Assembly: GCA_017656425.1 (NCBI GenBank)
Contig: JACDNV010000011.1
Coordinates: 1-64,000 of the forward strand
Length of the DNA stretch: 64,000 nucleotides
Reading direction: 5' to 3'
DNA from: Candidatus Neomarinimicrobiota bacterium
GTDB lineage: Bacteria; Fidelibacterota; UBA2242; B5-G15
Both the position numbers and the translations under genes were made by a program. Below the pieces are notes generated by a model. That model had not been told where the DNA came from and did not search any database. It saw nothing but the letters and a program-made list of their open reading frames with translations. Shown in pieces: positions 23,191-33,064 of the stretch; within the stretch, counting starts at the first letter, position 1, and every line of letters begins with the position of its first letter.

Positions 23191-25197
23191 TTAGAACTGG
23201 TCAGGGTTTATAATCATATTGGCTTTTAGATAATCAATAATTTTCTTAACAGATTCGTTTACATCTAACCTATCAGTTTCGATTACTATTTCAGGGTTAT
23301 CAGGTTCTTCATAAGGAGCTGATATCCCTGTAAATTCTTTTATCTCTCCCAATCTGGCTTTTTTATATAATCCCTTTACGTCTCTTTTTTCACATATCTC
23401 AAGCGGAGCTTTTACATACACTTCAATAAACTCACCTTCTTTTAAAAGATTTCTTGCTCTTTGTCTATCTTTTTTATATGGAGATATAAAAGAGGTAATG
23501 ACAATAAATCCGGCGTCAGCAAAAAGTTTTGCTACCTCCCCAATTCTGCGGATATTTTCTTCTCTATCCTCAGGTGAAAAACCGAGGTCACTATTTAGCC
23601 CATGTCTTATATTATCACCATCAAGAATATAAACATTACATCCAGCATCAAAAAGTCTCCTTTGCAACTCAGTAGCAATGGTCGACTTTCCACTCCCCGA
23701 AAGACCTGTCAACCATATTACAACTGCCCTATGTCCGTTCCTTTTTTCCCTATCCTCCTTCATTATTTTGGTATCATGCCAAATCACAATCTTTTCATCT
23801 TTATTATTATTTTTCTGGTAATAATCCATCAAAATATCAGCCACCTCTTTTCTCATAACCCGTTCATCAATGGGTTTCCCTTCCTGCAATCTTTTACGAA
23901 GCTCCTTCCCAGATATTGAAATGATTTTATAACCTTTATCCTTGTATTCGTCAACAAGCCTCACCTTTCCCAGTTCTTCAAAATACGCAGCATATCCAAC
24001 TCTAAAAGGTTTTATTTCAAGTTTTCCACGTAATTTATCAAACTTCTCTTGAGCCTCAAAGTCACCCCATATTGGAGTCCCATCGTCAAAGGGAGCGTCA
24101 GCATGTTTCCTCCCAATTATGATATCCGTAAACCCATAATTCTGCCTATAAATTGCATGCATAATTGCTTCTTTGGGACCAGCATAAAACATTTTCATAT
24201 CCATTGCAATCAATATCACCTGATCCGTTAGATCATAGCCAACCTTTTTCCATAGCTCATCATCCTTGTCTCCAAGACCAAGTAATTTATTCTCTATTAA
24301 GGTAATATATGTTTCCATTCGTACTTCAGCTGGGACATCGTCACTTTTTGTTGCTCCTATCAGTGGGTTCAGTGCAGCTCCCGCAAAATATCCTTGTCTT
24401 GTAAGTTGCTCAAGCGCATATACTATTGTGTATTCATGTGCTCTGTGCAATGCATTTCTTGTCTGAAATGCTACAATCCTATCCCACCCTCTCTTTTTGA
24501 ATAAATTCCTTGTCTGACGAGGTGACATCAAATATTTTTCATATTTATTTGATCTTGGCCTTCGGAACGCCCATATTTTTCCACCTATAAGGTAATCCCT
24601 TGGATCATCATTAAATATTCTTGCCCCTGGATGGTCAGTTCTTTCTGTTTGATAGACAATACAATTGTATTTCCTTTTATCAAAATAAAAAATGTCTTCA
24701 ATTTTCAATAGACCTATTATTTCTCCTTTTTCTGTCCTTACCAGGACAGTATCCCCCTCCTGAAAATTTTCTATCTCTTCTGTCGAAGTAGGGAACGATA
24801 TAGGAATTGTCCATGCGTATCTCTGTCCATTCCTTACTATCACCTCCTCATCTAAAACTCTATTAAACTCTTCAGAATTCATTGGTCCTTCAAGAGGTGA
24901 TAAAACACCATCCGCAATTCTATAAAATATAGAAACATCAGCATCCGATATACTGTAAATCTTAAAATCTTTAGAATTTTTAATAATATAATCTTTCTCA
25001 TAATCTGGCAGGAATCTATCTACAAGGCCACATCCTCCATGTGGTTTTGGTATCGTCTTGTATTCACGAAGTCGCCGAAGGCGATTTCCCGAAGGGCAAG
25101 CGAAGCGCAGAGTGAATACTTTGTTAGGAGCTGTGGCGTTCCTTCGTGAATACAACATTGCAAAATGAAGATTGCAATGTGCAAATTGCAAAGTCAT
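23191..25197 (-). CDS. sat-cysC: Bifunctional sulfate adenylyltransferase / APS kinase with aberrant N-terminus
   Basis: A 668-residue fusion making APS and then PAPS from sulfate and ATP. The ATP sulfurylase part has PHGG (52-55), [12 protein letters not shown] (245-256) and [14 protein letters not shown]. The APS kinase part has the P-loop GLSGSGKST (498-506), [10 protein letters not shown] and FISPYKKDR. Family proteins normally begin just before PKPHGG. Here the first roughly 46 residues are read from repeat DNA (25060-25153 palindromic element plus S23-cassette flank), and no ATG lies at the native position. Initiation must use 25197, 25158 or a non-standard codon. No cysH/cysD genes accompany it. 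Confidence 0.93.
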   Translation of the reverse strand: MTLQFAHCNLHFAMLYSRRNATAPNKVFTLRFACPSGNRLRRLREYKTIPKPHGGCGLVDRFLPDYEKDYIIKNSKDFKIYSISDADVSIFYRIADGVLSPLEGPMNSEEFNRVLDEEVIVRNGQRYAWTIPISFPTSTEEIENFQEGDTVLVRTEKGEIIGLLKIEDIFYFDKRKYNCIVYQTERTDHPGARIFNDDPRDYLIGGKIWAFRRPRSNKYEKYLMSPRQTRNLFKKRGWDRIVAFQTRNALHRAHEYTIVYALEQLTRQGYFAGAALNPLIGATKSDDVPAEVRMETYITLIENKLLGLGDKDDELWKKVGYDLTDQVILIAMDMKMFYAGPKEAIMHAIYRQNYGFTDIIIGRKHADAPFDDGTPIWGDFEAQEKFDKLRGKLEIKPFRVGYAAYFEELGKVRLVDEYKDKGYKIISISGKELRKRLQEGKPIDERVMRKEVADILMDYYQKNNNKDEKIVIWHDTKIMKEDREKRNGHRAVVIWLTGLSGSGKSTIATELQRRLFDAGCNVYILDGDNIRHGLNSDLGFSPEDREENIRRIGEVAKLFADAGFIVITSFISPYKKDRQRARNLLKEGEFIEVYVKAPLEICEKRDVKGLYKKARLGEIKEFTGISAPYEEPDNPEIVIETDRLDVNESVKKIIDYLKANMIINPDQF
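25060..25153. repeat. 94-bp palindromic (MITE-like) element at the 5' end of sat-cysC
   Basis: Perfect 12-bp inverted ends GTATTCACGAAG (25060-25071) and CTTCGTGAATAC (25142-25153) enclose an internal hairpin (TCGCCGAAGGCGA, from 25072) and further GCGAAGC/GTGAATAC words. It has no gene of its own, yet one frame is open through it and joins sat-cysC in frame. Confidence 0.75.
25155..25193. repeat. Left flank simple repeat of the second S23 cassette
   Basis: TGCAAAATGAAGATTGCAAT and TGCAAATTGCAAAG words. TGCAAATTG (25180-25188) is inverted as CAATTTGCA at 25559-25567, on the other side of the S23 gene. Confidence 0.55.
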
Positions 25198-25568
25198 TTT
25201 CCCCCTCCTTTCGCAGTGATTACCGATTTTGCAACAATTTTGATCAATTCGTTTGATTCAGCCAATAATGGTTGTAGCTCATTGCCAGAAATTAAGTCGC
25301 TTCTCTCCACCAGTTTCAGCCAATATAAAGACTCTCGTAATTCCTTCAAGACGAGTTGCATCTTATCTATAAAATCGGCTCTACTTTCTGCTCCACATGC
25401 CTCTTCATAATTTGCCCCAGAAGACGAAGCAGCTCGCATTAGCTGATTTGCTATGTACCGTCCCACAGCAGTCCTTTTAAGTCTAACTGTCAATTTAATG
25501 CTACTTGCTGCGAACTCTAATAGCCGTTCTGATAAATCGCTTCTATTTTTGCATTTTTCAATTTGCAT
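25194..25568 (-). CDS. Four-helix-bundle protein (S23/IVP family), second copy
   Basis: A 124-residue S23-family protein with the signature [20 protein letters not shown] and the helix [15 protein letters not shown]. It is clearly diverged from the 5486-5833 protein, so not a recent local duplicate. Its first codons (MQIEKCKN) come from the TTTGCATT-type simple repeat that forms the right flank, and its stop codon abuts the left flank; the 4-bp overlap with sat-cysC is thus produced by the insertion. Function unknown. Confidence 0.88.
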   Translation of the reverse strand: MQIEKCKNRSDLSERLLEFAASSIKLTVRLKRTAVGRYIANQLMRAASSSGANYEEACGAESRADFIDKMQLVLKELRESLYWLKLVERSDLISGNELQPLLAESNELIKIVAKSVITAKGGGK

Positions 25569-25592
25569 TCTGCATTCTGCATTGAGACATTG
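25549..25592. repeat. Right flank simple repeat of the second S23 cassette
   Basis: TTGCATTTTTCAATTTGCAT followed by TCTGCATTCTGCATTGAG. It is partly the inverse of the left flank at 25155-25193. The next 120 bp up to the wzc stop are AT-rich with no gene. Confidence 0.55.
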
Positions 25593-25715
25593 CGCTTAAC
25601 GACATTAAACTCCTCCGTCTATACAAAATAAGTTGTCTACAGTAAAGTATTTTAATTTCTTGTTAGGGTTTGTTATAGATCTATATAGCAAAATATAACT
25701 ATACTACCTTTTGCT

Positions 25716-28100
25716 TTATCGAATCTTCGACCTAAATATATTCCTGGTTAGCTCACTGCCTGTCTTCTTCTTTCTTTTCTTTTTCTTTCCCCCGTCGCCA
25801 TAGTAATGGTAGTAATAATAGTAGTAACTACCATATCCAGCCGAAACACTCACCTCATTCAATACTGCCCCTATGACATTACAATTAACGTGTGATAGTA
25901 ATTCCATGGTACGTTGTAACGCTGCCGAATCAGTTTTGTTTGCCCTGACAACAAGTACAATACCATCTGTTATTTTCGCCAGAACGGTCGCATCGGTTAC
26001 CGCTATTACTGGAGGTGTATCAAATATTATAATATCATATGTCTTTTTCAATTCTTCTAAAATCACCAGCATTCTATTTGAGGCAAGTAATTCAGATGGG
26101 TTTGGCGGTGTCTCACCACATGGAACTAAATAAAGATTATCTATTTCTGTTTCACTAATTACATTATTTAAAGGCACCATATCAAGAATTGCATGTGCTA
26201 TTCCGGGTTCCTTCGATATACCAAACACCTTATGGAGTATTGGCTTTCTAAGGTCTGAATCAATCAATATTGTTTTTCTACCCAAATTGGCAAAAGTAAT
26301 TGCTAAATTAGCTGCTGTTGTTGACTTTCCTTCACCGGGACCGGAACTCGACACAATCATCGTCTGAACGGGCTTGTCCGGGCTTGAGAATTGAATGTTT
26401 GTTCGCAGTGTTCTGTATGACTCAGCAACAGAGGATTTTGGATCGTAGTGCGTCACTAGCCTGGCTTTCAAACTCTCTCCACTTTCATAATCCTGCGATA
26501 CCTTCTGAAATTTATCTAAAGCAGTTCTGACATCTATCTCAGGCACAATCCCTATCGCTGATAAACCATAATTTTGTAACTCCTCTGCGGTCTTTATAGA
26601 TCTATCAAAATATTCCCTAACAAAGGCAAAACCAACACCTAAAAATACACCTACAAGTAACCCAAGTATAAGGTTTAATTTTTTATTGGGCTTTACAGGC
26701 TTTTCCGGTGGTATAGCAGGGTCAACTATTCTCACATTACTCATCTTACTTGCTTCAGTAATTCTTGATTCCTGATACTTTGTCTTTAGTAGCATATATA
26801 ACTTATCATTTACCTGTCTTTCTCTATCAAGGCGAGCATACATTAAACTCTTCTCAGGGAGTTTATTAAATTCTTTGTTATATCTATCTACCATATTTTT
26901 ATATTCTTTGGACTTTGTTTCAAGCTCAATTAACGCTACCTGATTAAAAAAAACATCCCTCACTAATTCCATCGATATTTTAGACTGGTCTTCGGTAGTT
27001 ATACCATAATTGGTCATTCTCTGTGCTTCAGCAACTAATTTCTCTTTTAACTGATTTATCCTTTTGTCATATTCTCTTATCACATCACTATTTGGTTCAT
27101 ACCCGTGAGTAACAATTGCAGCTGCTTTCTCGGCTTCCACTTCCGCTATCACTTTTTTTAATTGCTCTATAAGAGGATTAGAAATATTTATTGCTTCCTG
27201 TACAATCCACTTCTCTCTTTCGTTCAATAGTCTTTGTTGATTATCTAATTTTTTTCTCAAAGCCTGAACCTGGGCTACAGTAGCATAGTATTCCGCTTCA
27301 ATTGAGGTCATCTGGTCTATTAATGTCTTCGCAGCCTCCTCAAGTGCAAAGACACCCTGCTTTTCTTGAAATTCTTTTAACCTTTCCTCAGCTCTTTGCA
27401 AATCCCTTTCAACTTTTTTTAGTTGCTCTTCAAGAAAATTCTTGGTTTCTACTACCTCGCTCCTGTTAAACTCAAGGTCCATTTCATAATATTCCTGAGC
27501 AATCGTATTGGCGATTAGCGACGCCTCCACCGGATCAAAAGAACGCACTATAATGCGAATTGCCTCTGTCTCTCTAATAGGCTCTATCTTCATAGATTCG
27601 TGAAGCTTCTTTACAAAATATCTATCTAAGGTATCCTCTTCAGCTAGCTCTTCCCCAGCACCAAATATTCTTTTTACTGCATCTTTTAGACCAGCTAATC
27701 TTTCCATTATATTCAAGCCAGGTGTTTTAAGCTCTCTTGTTTCAAGAAGGTACAGACTATCAGAATATGGTGAATTCTTTAAAGATTTTATTACTCTTCT
27801 TCCAAGAGCAAAACTTTTCAATACCTCCACTTCATTATTTACCTTCAAATATTGACTGGGCATAAATGGTGATGTGAAAAGAGTAGCCTGCCCCTGAGGG
27901 GAAACAAGCATCACAAGAGCCTTCGCTTCATATTGAGGTGGAGCGGTAAATGTAAAATAAACAGTAGCAGCTAGAACAATTAATATTATCGTTATGATAA
28001 TCCATCTATTCCTATATAAGACACTAATATAGTCCCTCAGACTTATCTCTTTCTCATCAAAACCATTCTGTGATTTTATATTTAAATTATCACCATTCAT
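25716..28100 (-). CDS. wzc: Polysaccharide chain-length regulator / BY-type tyrosine kinase (Wzc-like)
   Basis: A 794-residue inner-membrane protein. The Wzz domain is N-terminal (ISLRDYISVLYRNRWIIITI, then the first membrane segment). A long periplasmic coiled coil spans about 210-430. The second membrane segment is LNLILGLLVGVFLGVGFAFV. The cytoplasmic kinase has Walker A SSGPGEGKST (585-594), Walker A' ILIDSDLRKP and Walker B IIIFDTPP. A tyrosine cluster (GYGSYYYYYYHYYG, about 755-768) is the expected autophosphorylation tail, here followed by a Lys-rich stretch. It governs capsule or exopolysaccharide export. Its start overlaps the flippase gene by 4 bp. Confidence 0.95.
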   Translation of the reverse strand: MNGDNLNIKSQNGFDEKEISLRDYISVLYRNRWIIITIILIVLAATVYFTFTAPPQYEAKALVMLVSPQGQATLFTSPFMPSQYLKVNNEVEVLKSFALGRRVIKSLKNSPYSDSLYLLETRELKTPGLNIMERLAGLKDAVKRIFGAGEELAEEDTLDRYFVKKLHESMKIEPIRETEAIRIIVRSFDPVEASLIANTIAQEYYEMDLEFNRSEVVETKNFLEEQLKKVERDLQRAEERLKEFQEKQGVFALEEAAKTLIDQMTSIEAEYYATVAQVQALRKKLDNQQRLLNEREKWIVQEAINISNPLIEQLKKVIAEVEAEKAAAIVTHGYEPNSDVIREYDKRINQLKEKLVAEAQRMTNYGITTEDQSKISMELVRDVFFNQVALIELETKSKEYKNMVDRYNKEFNKLPEKSLMYARLDRERQVNDKLYMLLKTKYQESRITEASKMSNVRIVDPAIPPEKPVKPNKKLNLILGLLVGVFLGVGFAFVREYFDRSIKTAEELQNYGLSAIGIVPEIDVRTALDKFQKVSQDYESGESLKARLVTHYDPKSSVAESYRTLRTNIQFSSPDKPVQTMIVSSSGPGEGKSTTAANLAITFANLGRKTILIDSDLRKPILHKVFGISKEPGIAHAILDMVPLNNVISETEIDNLYLVPCGETPPNPSELLASNRMLVILEELKKTYDIIIFDTPPVIAVTDATVLAKITDGIVLVVRANKTDSAALQRTMELLSHVNCNVIGAVLNEVSVSAGYGSYYYYYYHYYGDGGKKKKRKKKTGSELTRNIFRSKIR

Positions 28101-29041
28101 TTATATCCACCATAAATTTCCACATTTCTTAACCTTACGTTTAACTTAATAAAATAATACAATCCAAGCAACGTTAATGTGACAAATCCCACACCATGTA
28201 ATACAATAGAAAATCCCTGGGAAACATCTCTCGAATAACCTAAATATAACATCACTCCTATTACTCCTGCATGAAAAGTACCAATATATCCGGGAGCAGA
28301 TGGTATAGAAACTGCGATAGAAGATGCAAAAAACAATAAAATAATTTCTTTAAATCCAATATATATATTATACGATAAACCAATGGTATATATAAACAAA
28401 ATACTCAGAAACCAAACCAAAAAGGAAAAAAAGGCTAAACTCACCTTTCTTTTAACCATAATCAACGATCTCAAACCACCCAATAATTTTAAAATTCTTT
28501 CCCCAATCCCTTTATCCAATTTATTGATTTGATTTACAATCATTGAGTAATTCTTCTCTCTTATAAACAAAAAAATATAACCTAAAACTAACAAAAACAC
28601 AAATAATATCAATCCGTATATAGCAATAGTATTTATCCACACAGGTATATCATGTATTAACAGTAAAGCAAGTAAGAATATAGTTATAAACACTATCGTA
28701 TCAATCGTTCTTTCTACAATAACCGTCCCGAATATCGACATTTTAGACGTATTTTCATTATCACCCAATACGTATGCGCGTAATATTTCACCCATTCTGA
28801 AAGGAAACACATTATTCCCAAAATAACCTATGGCAGTAGCACCAAAAACCTTACGCAAATCTATTACCTTGACTTCATCCAGAATTATCTTCCATCTTAC
28901 TGCCCTAAAAAATATATTCACAATTTGTAATATTATAGAAAGTACAAGCATAAAAATATTTACATCTGATAAACTTTTAGCAAACTGTGAAAAGTCAAAA
29001 TTCTTGAAACCCAGGTAAATCCCAAGAGCACTTATCATCAA
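28097..29041 (-). CDS. Lysylphosphatidylglycerol synthase TM-region family protein (UPF0104, flippase-like)
   Basis: A 314-residue integral membrane protein with 7-8 hydrophobic segments. Family marks are FFRAVRWKIIL, GYFGNNVFPFRMGEILRAYV, ERTIDTIVF and SIPSAPGYIGTFHAGVIG. Relatives include the flippase half of MprF and proteins linked to polysaccharide or polyprenyl-lipid transfer. No lysyl-transferase domain is present. Coupling to wzc (4-bp overlap) favours a role in surface glycan or lipid translocation. Confidence 0.87.
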   Translation of the reverse strand: MMISALGIYLGFKNFDFSQFAKSLSDVNIFMLVLSIILQIVNIFFRAVRWKIILDEVKVIDLRKVFGATAIGYFGNNVFPFRMGEILRAYVLGDNENTSKMSIFGTVIVERTIDTIVFITIFLLALLLIHDIPVWINTIAIYGLILFVFLLVLGYIFLFIREKNYSMIVNQINKLDKGIGERILKLLGGLRSLIMVKRKVSLAFFSFLVWFLSILFIYTIGLSYNIYIGFKEIILLFFASSIAVSIPSAPGYIGTFHAGVIGVMLYLGYSRDVSQGFSIVLHGVGFVTLTLLGLYYFIKLNVRLRNVEIYGGYK

Positions 29042-29076
29042 ACCGACTATAGTCCTAACAAAATTTTTGCTAATCT

Positions 29077-29709
29077 TTAACCTCTTAAATCAACAAGAGT
29101 TTTTATAAATAGATTTTTTGTATCGAATAAATCTTCAGGAACATTTGTAAATTGGGTTTTGTATATTTTCATAACATATCTTACATGTTCTATATCTATG
29201 TAGCTGATTTCCCGAATCTCGCTACTACCTTCATCAATCAAAACTTTTATGTCTTTAAAATATAGCTCACCATACCTATAGCTTAAATTTAAAACCCTAT
29301 TATGTTTCATCTCTTCGATAGAAAGCAATCTAAAATTTCTATAGTTTCCGATAAATATATCATGCACAAGTCTTAATGCTGATGTGGTATCGAAATTTTC
29401 CACAACTAGTTGACTATCGTTATATGTGTAGGTATATAAATATTTACCATTACAAATAATTACCTGATCAGGAAAATCGATACGAAACTTATTCCGATTG
29501 ATATACAGTAAGCACCTCTCAACAGAACTCGTATCATCGTTGTCTATTTGTATTGCCTCAATATCTAACTTCACATTGTTTTGAACAAAATACTTATTCC
29601 TAATTGACGAAAATTCCTTCTCCAATAGCTGAGATTGAGCAGATATCAAAGATACCATTAGAATAAAATATAAAAATACATATCCTTTTATAAAAAATTT
29701 GCCAATCAT
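29077..29709 (-). CDS. lolA: Outer-membrane lipoprotein carrier protein LolA-like
   Basis: A 210-residue periplasmic protein with a signal peptide (about 1-24, ending SLISAQS). The LolA fold is suggested by the pattern of short strands (KLDIEAIQIDND; RFRIDFP-like KFRIDFPDQVIICNGKYLYT; FRLLSIEEMKHNRVLNLSYR). LolA carries lipoproteins from the inner to the outer membrane. It follows ftsK as transcribed, the usual ftsK-lolA order in many Gram-negative genomes, which strengthens the call. Confidence 0.85.
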   Translation of the reverse strand: MIGKFFIKGYVFLYFILMVSLISAQSQLLEKEFSSIRNKYFVQNNVKLDIEAIQIDNDDTSSVERCLLYINRNKFRIDFPDQVIICNGKYLYTYTYNDSQLVVENFDTTSALRLVHDIFIGNYRNFRLLSIEEMKHNRVLNLSYRYGELYFKDIKVLIDEGSSEIREISYIDIEHVRYVMKIYKTQFTNVPEDLFDTKNLFIKTLVDLRG

Positions 29710-29727
29710 CTTATATCTAATATTTTA

Positions 29728-31953
29728 TTAAAAATTATTTTCTTCTTTATCTTCGTTATCTAATCCTTCAAGATAATCCTCTCCTACAAGAACATCCCGT
29801 GGTTTACTACCAATCGCAGGTCCTACTATACCAGCCATCTCAAGCTGATCCATAATGCGCGCTGCCCTTGCAAAACCAATTTTCAATCTTCTTTGTAACA
29901 ACGAAATCGAACCTTGCTGATGCATTATGACCAACTTCATTGCTTTCTCAAAGAGAGGGTCTCTCTCTCCGCCACCATAAAATTCTTCCTGTTCCTGATA
30001 ATCGGGATTCTTCAGCTCCATTTCTTCAGGTTGAGGCTGCTTTATAATATGAGCAAGTATTCTTTCAACCTCATCAAGAGAGATAAAAGCGTTGTGGAGG
30101 CGCTGAGGTTCAGGATTTGTACTCGTAACAATCAACATGTCACCTCTACCAAGCAATTTCTCTGCACCATTTGCATCAATTATTGTTCGAGAGTCAACCT
30201 TCGATGCTACCTGAAAAGCAATCCTCGATGGAAAATTAGCCTTAATCAATCCAGTGATTACATCAACTGAGGGTCTCTGAGTTGCAATAACAAGGTGTAT
30301 TCCAACAGCCCTTGACATTTGTGCCAATCTTGTTATCGGATCTTCCACCTCCTTTGATGACATTAGCATTAAGTCAGCCAGTTCATCTATTATTACAACA
30401 ATATAGGGTAATAGTTCACCATCAAATTGCCCCAATTTTACTTTGTTATTGTACTCCTCTATATTTCGAACAACTGCATTGGCTAAAATATCATACCTTC
30501 TTTCCATTTCCGCTTCTACTGCACGCAATGCCACCAAAGCATTATCTGCACGCGTTATCACATCTTCATCAATATACTCGCAGGTCAACAAATGATAGCC
30601 CTTAAGAGCCCTGTATAATGATAACTCTAATTTCTTGGGATCTATCAGTAAAAATTTCACCTCATTAGGATAAGCTTTAAACAGAATTGAAGCTATTATT
30701 GTGTTTATACACACACTCTTACCAGATCCCGTAGCACCTGCAATCAATAAATGTGGCATTGTCGCTAAATCAAAAACACAAACATCTCCGGAAGTGGTTT
30801 TACCAAGTGCAATTGTAACTTTAGATTTTGCTTTTTGAAATTTTTCTGAGCTGATTATCTCACGTAAATAGACCAGAGCTGGTTTCCGATTTGGAATTTC
30901 CACTCCAACCACTGAAGTCCCAGGAATTGGTGCTACTATCCTTATTCGCTTTGCTTTTAAAACTCTTGCTAAATCATCTGCAAGAGCAGCTATCCTGCCT
31001 ACACGAACTCCCGATGCAGGCTCTACTTCATATCTCGTAATGATAGGACCAGGGGACACATTTACTACCTTACCACTAAGGCCAAAAGTCTCTAAGGTTT
31101 CTTCAAGTATTCTTGAATTTTCTGTTATTTCTTCTTTTGAAATTAATTTTTCTTCTCCCTTAGGCTCATTTAAAAGTTCTATCGGTGGTAATTTATAATT
31201 TGCTTTAGTTTCATCACTTCTTACAGCTTCTATGTCTTTCTTGTGCTCAGCTACTACTTTTGGTTCATATTTTTCAACTATCTTTTCATTTTCTTTGGAT
31301 ATTAATTGCTCAATAGTTTCACTTCTTTTCACATCAACATCTTTGTTGATTATTTGATCCTTAAACTCAGTTTTTCTGACCTTTTTTTCTTCTCTAATCT
31401 TTTTCAATTTTGCTGGTCTTTCGTACCTCCTCCAGAAAATTAACTTTTCAATTGGACTATAAAAACTCCAGCTAAAATATCCTCTTATATCAACAAGTAC
31501 AACAATCACAAGAAATATTATAGTGCCTATAAAACCAAGAAAATCATATATCATTCGACAAAGCATTCCTCCCAATAATCCACTATATCTAAAACCAACA
31601 AGCCCATATATTCCACTCCTAACAGATGGTAAGGACAAAAATATTGATGTGACAAGCGCTAATATCAAGATATAAACTGTAAATCTTAGAAGGCTTTTAA
31701 AATTTCTATTCGCAAAGACCCACCATCCCCACAGTATGAGCAACAATGGTATTACATAACTCGCTACACCTATAGTATACTTAATAAGGTAATGTGAAAC
31801 ATAGACACCAAGTATCCCCATCCAATTGTGTATCCTTACGTCTTTTGGAATTGATGGTTCTTCTAAAGGATCATACGAAATAAGACTAAGGAAAAGGAAA
31901 ATCCCGAGTGCTATTAAAAGAATTCCTAATATTTCCTGTCTTCTTCTATCCAT
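29728..31953 (-). CDS. ftsK: DNA translocase FtsK/SpoIIIE
   Basis: A 741-residue protein. The N-terminal 4-TM domain spans about 1-165 (ILLIALGIFLFLSLISYDPL onwards) and a charged linker about 170-265. The motor domain has EVEPASGVRVGRI, Walker A AGATGSGKSVCIN and Walker B VVIIDELADLM. The C-terminal winged-helix gamma domain ends QRRLKIGFARAARIMDQLE. It pumps chromosome DNA at the division septum and activates XerCD. The length is normal and the 3' end sits 18 bp before lolA. Confidence 0.97.
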   Translation of the reverse strand: MDRRRQEILGILLIALGIFLFLSLISYDPLEEPSIPKDVRIHNWMGILGVYVSHYLIKYTIGVASYVIPLLLILWGWWVFANRNFKSLLRFTVYILILALVTSIFLSLPSVRSGIYGLVGFRYSGLLGGMLCRMIYDFLGFIGTIIFLVIVVLVDIRGYFSWSFYSPIEKLIFWRRYERPAKLKKIREEKKVRKTEFKDQIINKDVDVKRSETIEQLISKENEKIVEKYEPKVVAEHKKDIEAVRSDETKANYKLPPIELLNEPKGEEKLISKEEITENSRILEETLETFGLSGKVVNVSPGPIITRYEVEPASGVRVGRIAALADDLARVLKAKRIRIVAPIPGTSVVGVEIPNRKPALVYLREIISSEKFQKAKSKVTIALGKTTSGDVCVFDLATMPHLLIAGATGSGKSVCINTIIASILFKAYPNEVKFLLIDPKKLELSLYRALKGYHLLTCEYIDEDVITRADNALVALRAVEAEMERRYDILANAVVRNIEEYNNKVKLGQFDGELLPYIVVIIDELADLMLMSSKEVEDPITRLAQMSRAVGIHLVIATQRPSVDVITGLIKANFPSRIAFQVASKVDSRTIIDANGAEKLLGRGDMLIVTSTNPEPQRLHNAFISLDEVERILAHIIKQPQPEEMELKNPDYQEQEEFYGGGERDPLFEKAMKLVIMHQQGSISLLQRRLKIGFARAARIMDQLEMAGIVGPAIGSKPRDVLVGEDYLEGLDNEDKEENNF

Positions 31954-33064
31954 ATGTCCGGGGCTTCATAAAAGGCGGTTTAACCACCTCCATCTCTAAC
32001 CTTTTACCCCGGTAATCTATATAAATTTTATTTCCAATTCCACTATATTCTTTTAAAACATAACCAAGTCCTATTGGCTTATTCAAAACCGGCGATATGC
32101 TACCACTTGTCACAAAGCCAATTTCTCTATCATCTATATAAATCTTATAACCGTGTCTTGGAATACCTTTATCTTTTACTACAAAGGCAACCAGTTTCCT
32201 CTTTGGACCATTTTCCTTCTCTTTTATGAGAATTTTTCTCCCAATAAAATCTCCTTTATTAAAATCAACAATCCATCCGAGTCCAGCTTCTATAGGATTG
32301 GTATTCTCATCTATATCATTACCGTAAAGGCAGTATTTCATTTCTAATCGAAGTGTATCTCTGGCACCAAGTCCTGCCGGTTTCAGACCATATTTTTCCC
32401 CTACATCAAGCAGCACATCCCATATCTTACAACTGTCCTCAATATTATGAAAAATCTCATAACCTACCTCTCCCGTATAACCCGTTCTTGAGATTATTAC
32501 ATCCACACCGGCAACCCTGCCATTACAGAAATGGTAATAATTCAGTTCCTCAAGATTTATATCGCTAATTTCCCCAAGTATATACGTTGATTTTGGACCC
32601 TGAACAGCTATTAAGCCTGCCTTATCGGATATATTTTTTAATTCAACCCCACTTATCAAATTTTTTTGAAGCCATAAGAAGTCTTTATCTATATTAGAAG
32701 CATTAACCACCATTAAAAAATAATCATTAAATCTGTATACAATAATATCGTCAACGATTCCAGAGTTCTCATAACACATTGCACTGTATTGAGCCTGACC
32801 AGGGATTAATTTAGAAACATTATTGACAGTAATATAATTTAAAAATTCCTCACTCTTTTCACCCGAAATATAAAATTCTCCCATATGAGATACATCAAAT
32901 AAACCTGCATTATTTCTCACATTTAAATGTTCATCAACAATACTTGTATACTGAAGGGGCATCAAAAATCCGGCAAAGGGGATCACTTTAGCTCCCAGTT
33001 CAACATGCCTATCGTAAAGAGCTGTTTTCTTTAACTCTTCTATCATAGCAGCCCTAATTTTCAA
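31946..33064 (-). CDS. gcvT: Glycine cleavage system T protein (aminomethyltransferase)
   Basis: A 372-residue tetrahydrofolate-dependent aminomethyltransferase that releases ammonia and makes methylene-THF from the aminomethyl group on GcvH. Marks include LFDVSHMGEFYISG, the THF-binding SRTGYTGEVGYEIF, GLGARDTLRLE and the C-terminal barrel with GFVTSGSISPVLNKPIGLGY. The first residues before MIEELKKTALYDRHVELGAK may not be used; an internal Met (about 33046) is the more usual start. It overlaps ftsK by 8 bp. gcvH and gcvP are not in the window. Confidence 0.95.
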   Translation of the reverse strand: MKIRAAMIEELKKTALYDRHVELGAKVIPFAGFLMPLQYTSIVDEHLNVRNNAGLFDVSHMGEFYISGEKSEEFLNYITVNNVSKLIPGQAQYSAMCYENSGIVDDIIVYRFNDYFLMVVNASNIDKDFLWLQKNLISGVELKNISDKAGLIAVQGPKSTYILGEISDINLEELNYYHFCNGRVAGVDVIISRTGYTGEVGYEIFHNIEDSCKIWDVLLDVGEKYGLKPAGLGARDTLRLEMKYCLYGNDIDENTNPIEAGLGWIVDFNKGDFIGRKILIKEKENGPKRKLVAFVVKDKGIPRHGYKIYIDDREIGFVTSGSISPVLNKPIGLGYVLKEYSGIGNKIYIDYRGKRLEMEVVKPPFMKPRTYG

